Shown: positions 16,289 to 24,756 of the stretch, in pieces
Position numbering within the stretch: the first letter of the stretch is position 1
How the letters are laid out: the number at the start of each line of letters is the position of its first letter
Source of the DNA: Cryptosporangium arvum DSM 44712
Lineage (GTDB): Bacteria; Actinomycetota; Actinomycetes; Mycobacteriales; Cryptosporangiaceae
DNA: 64,000 nucleotides
Direction of reading: 5' to 3'
Assembly (NCBI RefSeq): GCF_000585375.1
Contig: NZ_KK073874.1
Location: 8,839,913-8,903,912 of the forward strand
The notes under the pieces: model-generated
The model's database searches: none
Told to the model about the DNA's origin: nothing
Seen by the model: only the letters and a program-made list of their open reading frames with translations
Program-made: the position numbers and the translations under genes

Positions 16289-16834
16289 ATGACCACCGGG
16301 CTAGGCCACCGACTCGCGGCGCCCGTCACCCTTCCGGCGGCCCCCATGGCTCCGACCGCGTGGCCCTCGTCCGTGATCTGCGAGCCCGACGCCCCCGTGG
16401 TCCGGCTACTGACCTCAGTCGACGCTGCGGCGCCGCAGCCGGAGCCCGCCCCTCCGCTCGCCCAGGTTTCCCGGGTGGTGGTCGGTTACCTCCGGGCGGC
16501 GTCCGCGCCGAGCGATCCGCTGACCGCCCTTGTCCGGGGTACCGACGACGTGGACGACGACGACACCGCCCCGTTGGTCGCGGCGATCGCCCAGTACGCC
16601 CGGGAGCGGGGCCTGACCCTCCTCCGGGTCCACCGCGACGACGTCACCGATGACGACGCCCGCCGGCCCGGCTTCTCCGCCTGCCTGCGCCACCTCTACC
16701 TGCGCGAGGCGTCCGGCATCATCGTGCCGACCTGGTCCCACCTGGCCCCCAACGACGTGCTGCGGCGGGCCCTCTGCCACAACGCGACGTCCGCCGGCGG
16801 CACCATCCAGGTGGTCGACCCCGGGTCGGACTAA
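16289..16834 (+). CDS. Resolvase-like (serine recombinase N-terminal fold) protein, no DNA-binding domain
   Basis: 181 residues. After a ~65-residue Pro/Ala-rich region, the C-terminal ~110 residues follow the resolvase catalytic-domain order: VVGYLRAAS (where resolvases have a YxRVS motif with the nucleophile Ser), IAQYARERGLTLLRVHRDD, RPGFSACLRHL, and GIIVPTWSHLA. The usual recombinase zinc and coiled-coil parts or helix-turn-helix are missing. This suggests a domesticated regulatory or inactive relative rather than a transposon enzyme. The start at 16289 has AGGAG at 16273-16277; an upstream GTG (16262) is possible. A textbook terminator follows. Confidence 0.62.
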   Translation: MTTGLGHRLAAPVTLPAAPMAPTAWPSSVICEPDAPVVRLLTSVDAAAPQPEPAPPLAQVSRVVVGYLRAASAPSDPLTALVRGTDDVDDDDTAPLVAAIAQYARERGLTLLRVHRDDVTDDDARRPGFSACLRHLYLREASGIIVPTWSHLAPNDVLRRALCHNATSAGGTIQVVDPGSD

Positions 16835-16850
16835 CTTTTCCGCACGTCAC

Positions 16851-16882
16851 GACGGACCGGATCACTCCGGTCCGTCTTTTTT
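16851..16882 (+). terminator. Rho-independent terminator
   Basis: GACGGACCGGA, loop TCAC, TCCGGTCCGTC, then six T residues. A perfect 11-base stem with a T-tract, 17 bases after the resolvase-like gene. Confidence 0.95.
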
Positions 16883-16942
16883 ATGCCCGGATGTTCGAAT
16901 TAACATACTTCGCACTTGGGTCGTGGTGGTGAGGTAACGGGC

Positions 16943-17000
16943 ATCCCGGAAAAACCGGCCGAACGGCCAAGCAGTTCGTTCCGAACGGATCTGCCGGGAT
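16943..17000 (+). promoter_or_regulatory. Candidate structured leader RNA (three-way junction)
   Basis: Outer stem ATCCCGG (16943-16949) pairs with CCGGGAT (16994-17000). Inside are two hairpins: GGCC-GAAC-GGCC (16957-16968) and GTTCG-TTC-CGAAC (16974-16986). It lies 125 bases before the start of the secreted protein at 17125, where a 5' leader would be. It matches no riboswitch class I can confirm by eye. Confidence 0.45.
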
Positions 17001-17124
17001 CACTCTGCTGGGCAAACCTCTCTATTTACACAATTAGTGAATGCCGTAGGGCCCAATCGGGGCTGAATTAACAGCGATGTGCCTGCTTTGCTCATTCCGC
17101 CTGAAACACCAGAGGAGGCAGTAA

Positions 17125-17703
17125 ATGGGAAGCAAGGCACGACGGACGGCTATCTCGGTTGCGGGACTGGCCCTGGCCAGCGGCGCCACGATGGGCCTCG
17201 CCGCGCCCGCATCCGCGACCACACCCGCCGGTGACGACGTCGCAGCGGGGGCGTACGAGGCCGAGTACCTCTCCGACCACGAGTCGTCGGCGGCGGTCTC
17301 CGGCACTTACACGAAGGTCGAGAAGACCGAGGTGAAGTGGGCCGCGGCGGACAAGCAGAAGGACTACGCGGCCGGCAAGGTCAAGGCCGGTTGGGCCAAG
17401 GGCGGCCACGGCTCGGACTGCGACGACAAGTGCGAGGACGACTCGCGCTGGCACAAGGACCGGGACAAGGGTCACTGGCACGGTGACAAGAAGTGGAAGC
17501 GCGACCGGGTGAAGGGCTTCCACCGCAGCTACCGCGCCTGCAAGGCGGCCGGTATCCGTGGCGTGCACAAGGGCTGGTGGGACTCGTACGACTGCGACTT
17601 CACCAAGCGCGGTTACAAGGGCTGGCACCAGAGCTGGAACAAGTGGGGCAGCCACGACTGGCGCTGCCGCGGTACCTGGGTGCTCAACATCCGGGGATTC
17701 TGA
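17125..17703 (+). CDS. Secreted Lys/His/Trp-rich protein, unknown family
   Basis: 192 residues. The signal peptide is about 31 residues (hydrophobic core LALASGATMGLAAPASA). The mature protein is unusual. It has an acidic/Thr stretch, a Cys pair in CDDKCEDD, then a region very rich in Lys, His, Trp and Arg (for example HWHGDKKWKRDR), with W-containing near-repeats and further Cys (RACKAAG, YDCDF, WRCRGTW). GAGGAGG at 17112-17118 is a strong ribosome site and a long leader precedes it. Even Cys count and charge suggest a disulfide-stabilised wall- or metal-binding protein, or an antimicrobial-like one; this is inference. Confidence 0.75.
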   Translation: MGSKARRTAISVAGLALASGATMGLAAPASATTPAGDDVAAGAYEAEYLSDHESSAAVSGTYTKVEKTEVKWAAADKQKDYAAGKVKAGWAKGGHGSDCDDKCEDDSRWHKDRDKGHWHGDKKWKRDRVKGFHRSYRACKAAGIRGVHKGWWDSYDCDFTKRGYKGWHQSWNKWGSHDWRCRGTWVLNIRGF

Positions 17704-17718
17704 GACCCGTTCACGATT

Positions 17719-17750
17719 GCCCTGTACGCCACGACGTTGGCGTACAGGGC
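17719..17750. terminator. Bidirectional terminator hairpin
   Basis: GCCCTGTACGCCA (17719-17731), loop CGACGT, TGGCGTACAGGGC (17738-17750). A perfect 13-base stem between the stops of the secreted protein and the beta-propeller lipoprotein. Confidence 0.9.
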
Positions 17751-17759
17751 ATTCGCATG

Positions 17760-18989
17760 TCAGCCCACCGCGAGAAACAGCGTCAACGAACCCGAAGCGG
17801 CGGAGACACCGGCGTACTCATTGACCACGGACGGCGCCGCTCCGGCGTTGAGGCTGCGCACCGCGCCGGTTCGTCCGTCCAAGGTGACCGGCTTGTCGCT
17901 CAGCAGTCCGTACACCGCGCCGTGCCAGGCCGCGGTCACCCGCGGCGCCCGGCGGTCACCGACCGGTAATTGCCAGATCTCACGCAGGTCGGCCGAGTCG
18001 TAGCCGACGACGACCGGCGTCGTCGCGGTCCCCGAGCAGACCACCGTCGTCCGGGCATCGAACCAGCAGGAGTCGAACGCCCGCAGGTCGGCCGGGTCAC
18101 CCGGATAGCGGCTCTCGCCGGTGGCGGGGTCGACGAAGTCGAAGTACGCGTCGGCGCTCGTGAACTCCCGCCCCCGCACCGCCATCAGCCCCGCCCCGAG
18201 CGGGAACGAGCGGCCCTGCTGCAGCGGCGTGTCGCTGGTCCACAGCCGGACGCCGTCGGTGAGGCGCAGCCCGACCGTGGACGTCTTGGTCTCGGTGGCC
18301 TCCTGGCCGAGTTGCCCGGCCACGACGGTGCCGTCGACGACGGTCGGCTCGAAGTACGGCACCTTCCAGCGGGTACGCCGGGTCTGCGCGTCGACGACGT
18401 ACGTGGTGGTCGACGTGTCGACGACGATCGAGTCGACAGTGACCCCCACCAGCCGGACGTCCTGCACCGGATCACCGGGGATCGCGTCGATCGTCGCGCT
18501 CCAGATCACCGCGCCGGTCTGCGGATCGAGCGCGGCCAGCGAGATCGCCCGGTAGCCGGTGACGCGGGTGCTGCCGGGAATCGTGATCGCGGCCGCGGCG
18601 TAGACCCGGCCTTCGAACAGCACCGGTGGCGTCACGACCGAGGCGTCCGCCGCGGACACACCCGGCATGTTCGTGACCCACTCCTCGTCGCCGGACACGA
18701 TGTCGCGTCCGGACAGCGTGGCGCCGTCCACGAACACGACCGACTGGTCGATGAGGAGCGCCGCGGTCTGCGGTTCGCCGAAGTCCTCCTCGTTGCGCGG
18801 GGCGGCGGCGAGCCGCTGGCCGCCGCTCTGGAACCGGCCGGGCGGATCGAACAGCACCGGCTCCGGGGCGGCCGGGGCCGTTCCGGTCGACGCGGTGGGC
18901 GTCGGCGCGGGTTCCTTCGGATCGTTACCGCAGCCCGCAGCGGCCAGGAGCACGACGCACACGGCAGCGAGCAGAGCCCTCTGGCGCAT
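17760..18989 (-). CDS. PQQ-like beta-propeller lipoprotein
   Basis: 409 residues. Lipoprotein signal with lipobox LLAAAGC (Cys20), then a Thr/Pro/Ala spacer. The rest is a seven- or eight-bladed propeller of PQQ-binding-like repeats, such as DPQTGAVIWSATIDA, DAQTRRTRWKVPYF and LDGRTGAVRSLNAG. Actinobacteria have many such surface proteins of unknown partner. The start at 18989 was chosen because it leaves a correct short lipoprotein signal after a GAGGGAG ribosome site; a 14-residue upstream extension is possible. Confidence 0.87.
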   Translation of the reverse strand: MRQRALLAAVCVVLLAAAGCGNDPKEPAPTPTASTGTAPAAPEPVLFDPPGRFQSGGQRLAAAPRNEEDFGEPQTAALLIDQSVVFVDGATLSGRDIVSGDEEWVTNMPGVSAADASVVTPPVLFEGRVYAAAAITIPGSTRVTGYRAISLAALDPQTGAVIWSATIDAIPGDPVQDVRLVGVTVDSIVVDTSTTTYVVDAQTRRTRWKVPYFEPTVVDGTVVAGQLGQEATETKTSTVGLRLTDGVRLWTSDTPLQQGRSFPLGAGLMAVRGREFTSADAYFDFVDPATGESRYPGDPADLRAFDSCWFDARTTVVCSGTATTPVVVGYDSADLREIWQLPVGDRRAPRVTAAWHGAVYGLLSDKPVTLDGRTGAVRSLNAGAAPSVVNEYAGVSAASGSLTLFLAVG

Positions 18990-19077
18990 CACAGCTCCCT
19001 CGGTGACCGACTCTGGTCGCACGGTAACCAAGGTGGCGCTGCGGAATCAGGTGATCACCCATTTATGGCCGAGAGGC

Positions 19078-20568
19078 TCAGTCCAGCCTCTCCAGACGGG
19101 GGAAGAGATCGGTGACCCGGACCCGAGCCCGACGTCCGACCTGGGACGGCCGGTTCGTCAGCGACCACTCGGCAGCCGCGACGGCGTCACCGCGCGGCGT
19201 CGCGACCGCCGCCCGCACGCCGTTCTCGGTGCCGACCACGACGAACGCCTGCCTCGGCGTCGCGCTCCGGTCGTACTCCACGGTCGCGGTCTCGACGACG
19301 ACGTCGGTCCCGTCGAGATCGCGCGCCTCCGCCACCTCCAGGCCGTCCGTCCGGGTCCGCACCGGGCCGCTCTGGTACCCGGTCGGGCGTCCGCCGAGGA
19401 CGATCGCGTGCTGGTAGCTCAGGAAGCCCCCGTTCGCGTGCACCAGTCCCTTCCGGTCGGTGCCGCGCAGCCGCTCGTACGCCCGGGCCAGCGAGTGCAG
19501 CGAGTAGCTGTTCAGCGGGCCGCCGAACGACGAATGGCCGCCGGTGATCGAGAGCACGGTCTCCCTGGGCAGGCCGAGCGCGAGCCCGGCCAACTTCGGA
19601 ACGACCGGGAAGCAGCTGTAGACGTCGACGAAGTCCAGGTCGGCCGTCGGCACCGCGGCGCGGTCGATCGCGCCGGTGAGCGCGTCGGCCAGCGCCGTCG
19701 AGCGGCCGAGCTTGGGGCGGGCCAGCACGTCGGGGAGGTCGTCGGAACCGGCGGCCGCGTGCAGGTGCACGATGCGGTCGGCGGGCACCCCGGCAGCCCG
19801 CGCGGCGGCCAGCGACGTGACGACGACGGCAGCGGCCTGGTCGACGAACGGCAGCGCGTTCATCGAGAGCGGATACGGCTCGCAGACCAGGCGGTTCTTC
19901 GGCGTGACCGTGCCGACCTGCTCCGCGGTGAGAGCGGAGGTGTTCCAGGCGATCGGGTGGGTGGCGGCGACCGCGCTCAGCTCGGCGTAGAGGCGCGCCG
20001 ACCAGTCCGCGTTCTCCGCCGGGGTCAGCCCGAGATCGGCCTGCAGGCGGTTCTCGTAGAGCGGGTAGACCCGGGTGGGCAGCAGCAGCCCGGCGGTCTG
20101 CATGGCCGGGCTGCCCATGTCGGCGGCGTCGATCGGCGTCGGGCCGCCGGGCCTGGTGCTCCAGCCCAGGTCGGTGATCGGGTCGACGCCGGCCTTGAGC
20201 AGTGCGGTGGCCGAGGCCGTCGCCTCACCGCCCACCAGCAACGCGACGCTGCTCTCCCCCGCCGCGATGCGTCCGGCCGCCCGGTCGAGCAGGCGGATCG
20301 GCCACTGCCCGCCGATCGGGCTGTCGTCGCGGTGCGCGGGCTTGGCCCCGACCGCGGCGGCGACGTCGGCCGACAGCTCGTCGTACGCCCAGCTGGCCAC
20401 CCGCACGGTGTAGATCGCGTCGGCCGCGGCCAGGAGCTCCGGCGACGCCGCGAGGTCGAGCGCCTCGAGGATCAGCGCCAGCGGCTCACGCGCCTGCGCG
20501 ACGGCACGTTCGCGGTTCGCGCGCACCTCCCCCACCCCGACGAGGACGGGAAGCCGGTCGTCAGTCAT
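19078..20568 (-). CDS. Thiolase-like protein type 1 (acetyl-CoA acetyltransferase family)
   Basis: 496 residues. Thiolase fold with an active-site-like Cys in VDVYSCFPVVPKLA, and the GGHSSFGGPLNSYSLHSLA segment that in thiolases holds the second catalytic region. The C-terminal ~90 residues form an extra OB-like domain, typical of thiolase-like protein type 1. The nucleophile pattern differs from biosynthetic thiolases, so the reaction (acyl-CoA cleavage in steroid or fatty-acid breakdown) is uncertain. It lies 11 bases after the TetR gene on the same strand. Confidence 0.88.
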   Translation of the reverse strand: MTDDRLPVLVGVGEVRANRERAVAQAREPLALILEALDLAASPELLAAADAIYTVRVASWAYDELSADVAAAVGAKPAHRDDSPIGGQWPIRLLDRAAGRIAAGESSVALLVGGEATASATALLKAGVDPITDLGWSTRPGGPTPIDAADMGSPAMQTAGLLLPTRVYPLYENRLQADLGLTPAENADWSARLYAELSAVAATHPIAWNTSALTAEQVGTVTPKNRLVCEPYPLSMNALPFVDQAAAVVVTSLAAARAAGVPADRIVHLHAAAGSDDLPDVLARPKLGRSTALADALTGAIDRAAVPTADLDFVDVYSCFPVVPKLAGLALGLPRETVLSITGGHSSFGGPLNSYSLHSLARAYERLRGTDRKGLVHANGGFLSYQHAIVLGGRPTGYQSGPVRTRTDGLEVAEARDLDGTDVVVETATVEYDRSATPRQAFVVVGTENGVRAAVATPRGDAVAAAEWSLTNRPSQVGRRARVRVTDLFPRLERLD

Positions 20569-20579
20569 GTCCGTGCCTC

Positions 20580-21230
20580 TCAGAGTTGGGCCGCCGCGGT
20601 GAACAGCGCGGTGAGGTGTTCGACGAGTTCCTCGGCACCGCGTCGGCGAACTACCAGCGCGCCGAGGTCGGTGGGGCCGGAACCGGTCTCGTTCGCGGTG
20701 GCGCCGGCGATCAGCACCTCGACCACGCCGCCCACCAGCAGGCCGGCCGAGAGCAGATCGCTGCGCTTCGCGACGTCGGCGTTCGTGGTCCGCAGCGGCC
20801 GCATCAGACGGGCCGCGAGCTCGACGAAGCTCGCCTGCAGCAGCCGCCGCTGCTCGCGGAACTCCGGCGTGGCGAGCGACTCCATCAACGCGACCCGCAC
20901 CGTCCGCGGGTCGGCGATGAAGTACTCGGCCAGCGCGGTCAGCACGTGCCGGGCCTGCGCCTGCACGTCACCGCCGCCGGTGGCGAGCGCGCCCCGCACG
21001 ACCTGCTCGACCTGCGACGCGATGCGGTCGGTGGTGGCGAGGAACAGCACCTCGCGGCTCGGGAACTCGTCGTAGAAGAAGCGCGGCGAAAGCTTCGCGG
21101 CCCGGCAGACGTCGGTCACCGTCGACGAGGCCCAGCCCTTGGTGGCGAACACCTCGACGGCCGCGTCCAGGAACTGCTCGCGGCGCCGCGCGACGCGCTC
21201 CTCGGGGCTCAGCCCGCCATAAACTCGCAT
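20580..21230 (-). CDS. TetR-family regulator
   Basis: 216 residues. The N-terminal helix-turn-helix is TVTDVCRAAKLSPRFFYDEF, and the C-terminal ligand domain is of ordinary length. The start was set at 21230 (MRVYGGLSPEER), where the family begins. It is divergent from a nitronate monooxygenase with an inverted repeat between them, and upstream of the thiolase-like gene on its own strand. It probably represses both in response to an acyl-CoA or nitro compound. Confidence 0.92.
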   Translation of the reverse strand: MRVYGGLSPEERVARRREQFLDAAVEVFATKGWASSTVTDVCRAAKLSPRFFYDEFPSREVLFLATTDRIASQVEQVVRGALATGGGDVQAQARHVLTALAEYFIADPRTVRVALMESLATPEFREQRRLLQASFVELAARLMRPLRTTNADVAKRSDLLSAGLLVGGVVEVLIAGATANETGSGPTDLGALVVRRRGAEELVEHLTALFTAAAQL

Positions 21231-21270
21231 CGTGAACGAGACTTTACAACATGAACGACGGCGTTCACGA
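21230..21270. promoter_or_regulatory. Inverted repeat between TetR and nitronate monooxygenase
   Basis: TCGTGAACG (21230-21238) and CGTTCACGA (21262-21270) are perfect inverted copies with a 23-base spacer. A third near-copy (TGAACGACG) lies inside at about 21252-21260. This fits two adjacent TetR half-site pairs covering both starts. Confidence 0.6.
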
Positions 21271-21278
21271 TGGTGCGC

Positions 21279-22397
21279 ATGAGGACCCCCATCTGCGATC
21301 TGCTCGGGATCGACCTGCCTCTCCTCGCGTTCAGCCACTGCCGGGACGTCGTCGCCGAGGTGAGCCTGGCCGGCGGGTTCGGCGTCCTCGGTGGGTCGAT
21401 GTTCACCCCTGAGCAGCTCGAGACCGAGCTGGCCTGGATCGACGACCACGTCCAGGGCCGTCCCTACGGGGTCGACATCATCGTCCCGGAGCGGGCGGCC
21501 GCGATGCAGCCCGGCGCCGCCGTCGACATGGACGTCCTACGTGCGGCCATCCCGGCCGAGCACCGCGCGTACGTGGCCGAGATCCTGGCCGCGCACGGAG
21601 TTCACACGTCCGCCGACGAGACAGCATCGTGGAACGTCCCGTCGCCCGACGACCTGCTCGACGTCGCGTTCAGCCACCCGATCAAGCTGATCGCGAACGC
21701 GCTGGGGGTGCCGCCGGCGGTGATGCTCGAGCGGGGCCGGGCGGCCGGGGTGCCGGTGGCCGCGCTCGTCGGAGCCAAGGAGCACGCGATCAGGCAGGTC
21801 GCGGCCGGTGTCGACATCATCATCGCGCAGGGCACCGAGGCCGGTGGGCACTGCGGCGAGGTCACCACGATGGTGCTGGTGCCGGAGGTCGTCGAGGCGG
21901 TGGCCCCGGTTCCGGTGCTGGCCGCGGGCGGGATCGTGACCGGGCGGCAGATGGCCGCGTCGATCGCTCTGGGCGCGGCCGGCGTCTGGACGGGCTCGGT
22001 CTGGCTGACCACCCCGGAGGCCGAGACGGCGCCGTACACCCGGGAGAAGTTCCTGCGGGCGACCTCGCGGGACACCGTGCGCTCGAAGGGCCGCACCGGC
22101 AAGCCGTCGCGCCAGCTCCGCTCGTCCTGGACCGAGGCCTGGGAGCGGCCCGACAGCCCCACCCCCCTGCAGATGCCCCTGCAGACGTTGATCAGCGAGC
22201 CGGCGCTACGACACGTGGACGCGCTGGCCGCCGCCGGTGACCAGGGTGCGCAGGAGCTCGCGACCTACTGGGTGGGTCAGGGCGTCGGCCTCATGAACGA
22301 GGTGAAGTCCACGCGGGACGTCGTCTACGAGATGGCCTCCGACTACGCCGACGCCGTGGAGCGGGTCGCCCGGACGCTTGACCCTGACACCGTGTGA
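21279..22397 (+). CDS. Nitronate monooxygenase family flavoprotein
   Basis: 372 residues, FMN-binding TIM barrel (2-nitropropane dioxygenase type). Phosphate- and flavin-binding segments are IIIAQGTEAGGHCG and VPVLAAGGIVTGRQMAASIALGAAGVWTGS. The start is ATG 21279 (MRTPICDLLG) or ATG 21270; the first overlaps the inverted repeat less. The related fold also includes enoyl reductases, so nitronate oxidation is not proven. It is controlled with, or opposite to, the TetR/thiolase unit. Confidence 0.88.
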   Translation: MRTPICDLLGIDLPLLAFSHCRDVVAEVSLAGGFGVLGGSMFTPEQLETELAWIDDHVQGRPYGVDIIVPERAAAMQPGAAVDMDVLRAAIPAEHRAYVAEILAAHGVHTSADETASWNVPSPDDLLDVAFSHPIKLIANALGVPPAVMLERGRAAGVPVAALVGAKEHAIRQVAAGVDIIIAQGTEAGGHCGEVTTMVLVPEVVEAVAPVPVLAAGGIVTGRQMAASIALGAAGVWTGSVWLTTPEAETAPYTREKFLRATSRDTVRSKGRTGKPSRQLRSSWTEAWERPDSPTPLQMPLQTLISEPALRHVDALAAAGDQGAQELATYWVGQGVGLMNEVKSTRDVVYEMASDYADAVERVARTLDPDTV

Positions 22398-22418
22398 GGG
22401 CTGATCGTCACTCTCGTC

Positions 22419-23234
22419 ATGTTCACCATCGGAGAATTCGCCACGCTCGGCCGGGTGTCGGTACGCATGCTGCGTCACTACGACGCCCTGGGCCTCCTGG
22501 TCCCCGCGCGGGCGACGTCGGGATACCGCTACTACGCCGCTGGTCAGCTCCATGAGCTGAACCGGATCACCGCGCTCAAAGGGCTGGGCTTCTCGCTCGC
22601 GCAGGTCAAGACGATCCTGCACGACGACGTCAGCGCCGACGAGCTGCGCGGGATGCTGCGGCTGCGCCGGGCGGAACTCGACGCGCGCATCGCGCAGGAC
22701 CACGCCCGTCTCAACGCGGTCGAGGTGCGGCTCCGAATGCTCGAGAGCGAGGGAACCATGAGTACCGACGACGTCGTGCTCAAGACGGTCGACGCGGTGC
22801 GGGTGGCCGCACTGACGACGAGCGTGAGCGCCTACGAAAGCAGCGTGATCAGCCCGGCGATCCAACCGCTCTACCAGCAGTTGTGCGAGCGGCTGGAGGC
22901 CACCGGGATCCGGCCGGGCCCGGGTATCTCGTACTACGACGGCACCGGCGAGGACGGGAAGCCGATCCGGATCGGTGCCGCGTTCCAGGTCGACGTCGAC
23001 CCGGACCCCTCGTTCGGGTTCGAGATCGTCGACCTGCCGAAGATCCCGACCGCCGCGACGCTGATCCACCGCGGTTCGTTCGACACCGTGGACGACAGCT
23101 ACCAGGTGCTGGCGTCCTGGATCGCCGACCACGGCTACCGGCCGCTGGCGCACTCCCGCGAGGTGACGCTGGAGTTCCCCGACGAGCAGGAGAAGTGGGT
23201 CACCGAGATCCAGATGTCGGTCACTTCGACCTGA
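22419..23234 (+). CDS. MerR-family regulator with GyrI-like effector domain
   Basis: 271 residues. MerR winged helix at the N-terminus (TIGEFATLGRVSVRMLRHYDALGLL), a dimerisation helix (about 75-118), then a GyrI-like/AraC effector-binding domain (about 125-270), as in BmrR-type multidrug sensors. It starts 21 bases after the nitronate monooxygenase on the same strand, and its last 14 bases overlap the convergent XRE-TPR gene. Ligand unknown. Confidence 0.92.
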   Translation: MFTIGEFATLGRVSVRMLRHYDALGLLVPARATSGYRYYAAGQLHELNRITALKGLGFSLAQVKTILHDDVSADELRGMLRLRRAELDARIAQDHARLNAVEVRLRMLESEGTMSTDDVVLKTVDAVRVAALTTSVSAYESSVISPAIQPLYQQLCERLEATGIRPGPGISYYDGTGEDGKPIRIGAAFQVDVDPDPSFGFEIVDLPKIPTAATLIHRGSFDTVDDSYQVLASWIADHGYRPLAHSREVTLEFPDEQEKWVTEIQMSVTST

Positions 23235-24450
23235 CCGCGTCGAACAGGCGCTGCACGGCCACGGGGCGGTCCGGCCGCCGCCGCAGCACGGTGACGAGCC
23301 GGCGCAGCTCCAACCGGATACGCACCGAACTGACGTCGCTCGCGGTGTCGTGCGCGGCCAGCCCGATCCGGGCAGCTTCCTCCGGCTGCCCGGCCCGCGC
23401 GAGCGACGTCCCCATCAGGCACAGGAAGTAGGCCCGGTCGCGGCGGGAGAAGCCGTGGTGGGCCTGCCACCGGGCGTGCGCCTCCAGCGCACGCTCGGGT
23501 TCGCCGGCCTCGCAGTAACAGAGCGCGGCCTGAACCGAGAACAACGGATAGGTGTAGCCGGCTCCCAACTCGTGGTCACCCGGTGCGTGGTCGCCCGGCT
23601 CGCTGCCGCCGAGCAGGTCGCGGGCCTCGCGCAGTTTCGCCTCCACGGTGGGTAGGCGCGCTCCCAGCATCGCCTGGGCGCGCGCCTCCTGCTGGGCGGC
23701 CTCCGCGCGGACCCGCGCCGGCACCTGCCACGGGCCGTCCTGCGCGGCCTTGGCCAGCGTGAGCATGCGCGGAGCGTCCCGATCGTCCCAGGCCGCCTGG
23801 CTCTTGCGGAGCAGCACGTACCCCTGCATCGCCAGGTCACCGGCCTCCTGGGCCCACTCGGTCGCACGATCGCGCCAGTACGCGGCCTGCACCCGCCCAC
23901 CGGCGTCCCGGTAGAGCCAGCCGGTGAACTCCGCGGCACGCGCGCCGACTGCCAGCACCTGACGGCGGAGATCGGTGCGGACGGTCCTGGCGCTGCGGTC
24001 GATCGCTCCGACCAGCCCGAGCGCGGCCGGGAGCGCCGCTCGGGGCCCCCACGAGCCGTCGTCGCGGGCCAGGAGCCGGAGCCGCTCCCGGAACTGTCCG
24101 ACCACGTCACCGTCGAAGTAGCTCCGGGCGTCCTCCAGCGCCGCGCTGATCTGCCCGAGGTCGTCCGCGGTCACGGCGGGCAGTCGGTCTTCGGGCTCCG
24201 GTGCGGCCGGGAGCACCTCCGACGTCAGGTGCGTGAACCGGTCCCGCTCGGTGCCCGACGCCCTGGCCAGCGCGGTGTCCAGCACCGCCTGCATGTCCGG
24301 CCGGGGTCGGATCTCGACGCCCGCGGACTCCCAGTTGGAGATCGTCCGCGCCGCCACGCCGAGCCGGTCGGCGAAATCCCGGATGCTCAGCCGCAGCGCT
24401 TCACGCAGAGCGCGCGCCTCGCGACCCGTCCAGTGGATGACAGCGGTCAT
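23221..24450 (-). CDS. XRE-family regulator with TPR-like C-terminal domain
   Basis: 409 residues. Helix-turn-helix at about 12-45 (LREALRLSIRDFADRLGVAA, RTISNWES) followed by a long helical region of TPR-like repeats (for example EAGEPERALEAHARW and RAGQPEEAARIGLAAH). This layout resembles actinobacterial regulators that bind signal peptides or a small partner. The start at 24450 has GGAGG upstream; the frame continues further upstream but without domains. Divergent from the 77-residue gene at 24757. Confidence 0.88.
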   Translation of the reverse strand: MTAVIHWTGREARALREALRLSIRDFADRLGVAARTISNWESAGVEIRPRPDMQAVLDTALARASGTERDRFTHLTSEVLPAAPEPEDRLPAVTADDLGQISAALEDARSYFDGDVVGQFRERLRLLARDDGSWGPRAALPAALGLVGAIDRSARTVRTDLRRQVLAVGARAAEFTGWLYRDAGGRVQAAYWRDRATEWAQEAGDLAMQGYVLLRKSQAAWDDRDAPRMLTLAKAAQDGPWQVPARVRAEAAQQEARAQAMLGARLPTVEAKLREARDLLGGSEPGDHAPGDHELGAGYTYPLFSVQAALCYCEAGEPERALEAHARWQAHHGFSRRDRAYFLCLMGTSLARAGQPEEAARIGLAAHDTASDVSSVRIRLELRRLVTVLRRRPDRPVAVQRLFDAVRSK

Positions 24451-24756
24451 CCCGCCTCCGGTGCCTCGTTGGTAGACGATGCCCGGATCAGCGTCTTCGG
24501 TGCTGTTTTCAGCGCCGCTGCAGCAGCATTGCAGCGCCCCGGGCTGTCCACTGAGTCCCGTGCGTATCAGGCTAGAGCTATCCGCTCCGCCGCGCCGTCC
24601 GGGAGCTGCGACGGGAGCCCCTCCGGCCGCCCTGCGGCCGCGCCCGCTCCTCTCCCGGCGGTGCGTGGGATCGCGCGGCACGGCTCTCCCGGTCGCCGGC
24701 CCTGCGTCCTCCCTACCGCCGGGAGAGGACTCATTCTCGGCGGAAGGACCCCTTCG
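24451..24756. other. 306-base divergent regulatory region
   Basis: Separates the XRE-TPR gene from the 77-residue gene. It contains the inverted repeat at 24516-24536; otherwise I see no gene or conserved RNA element. Confidence 0.5.
24516..24536. promoter_or_regulatory. Inverted repeat, candidate XRE operator
   Basis: CGCTGCA (24516-24522), spacer GCAGCAT, TGCAGCG (24530-24536): perfect 7-base arms, about 66 bases upstream of the XRE-TPR start. CTGCAG-rich repeats can arise by chance in this DNA, so confidence is modest. Confidence 0.4.

Noticed and set aside
16289-16834. Treating the resolvase-like gene as part of a transposon or prophage
   Set aside because: No terminal repeats, no other mobile-element genes, no tRNA attachment site and no composition change nearby.
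16943-17000. Calling the structured leader a c-di-AMP (ydaO) riboswitch
   Set aside because: Position fits, but I could not find the conserved core sequence by eye. It is recorded only as an unnamed structured leader.
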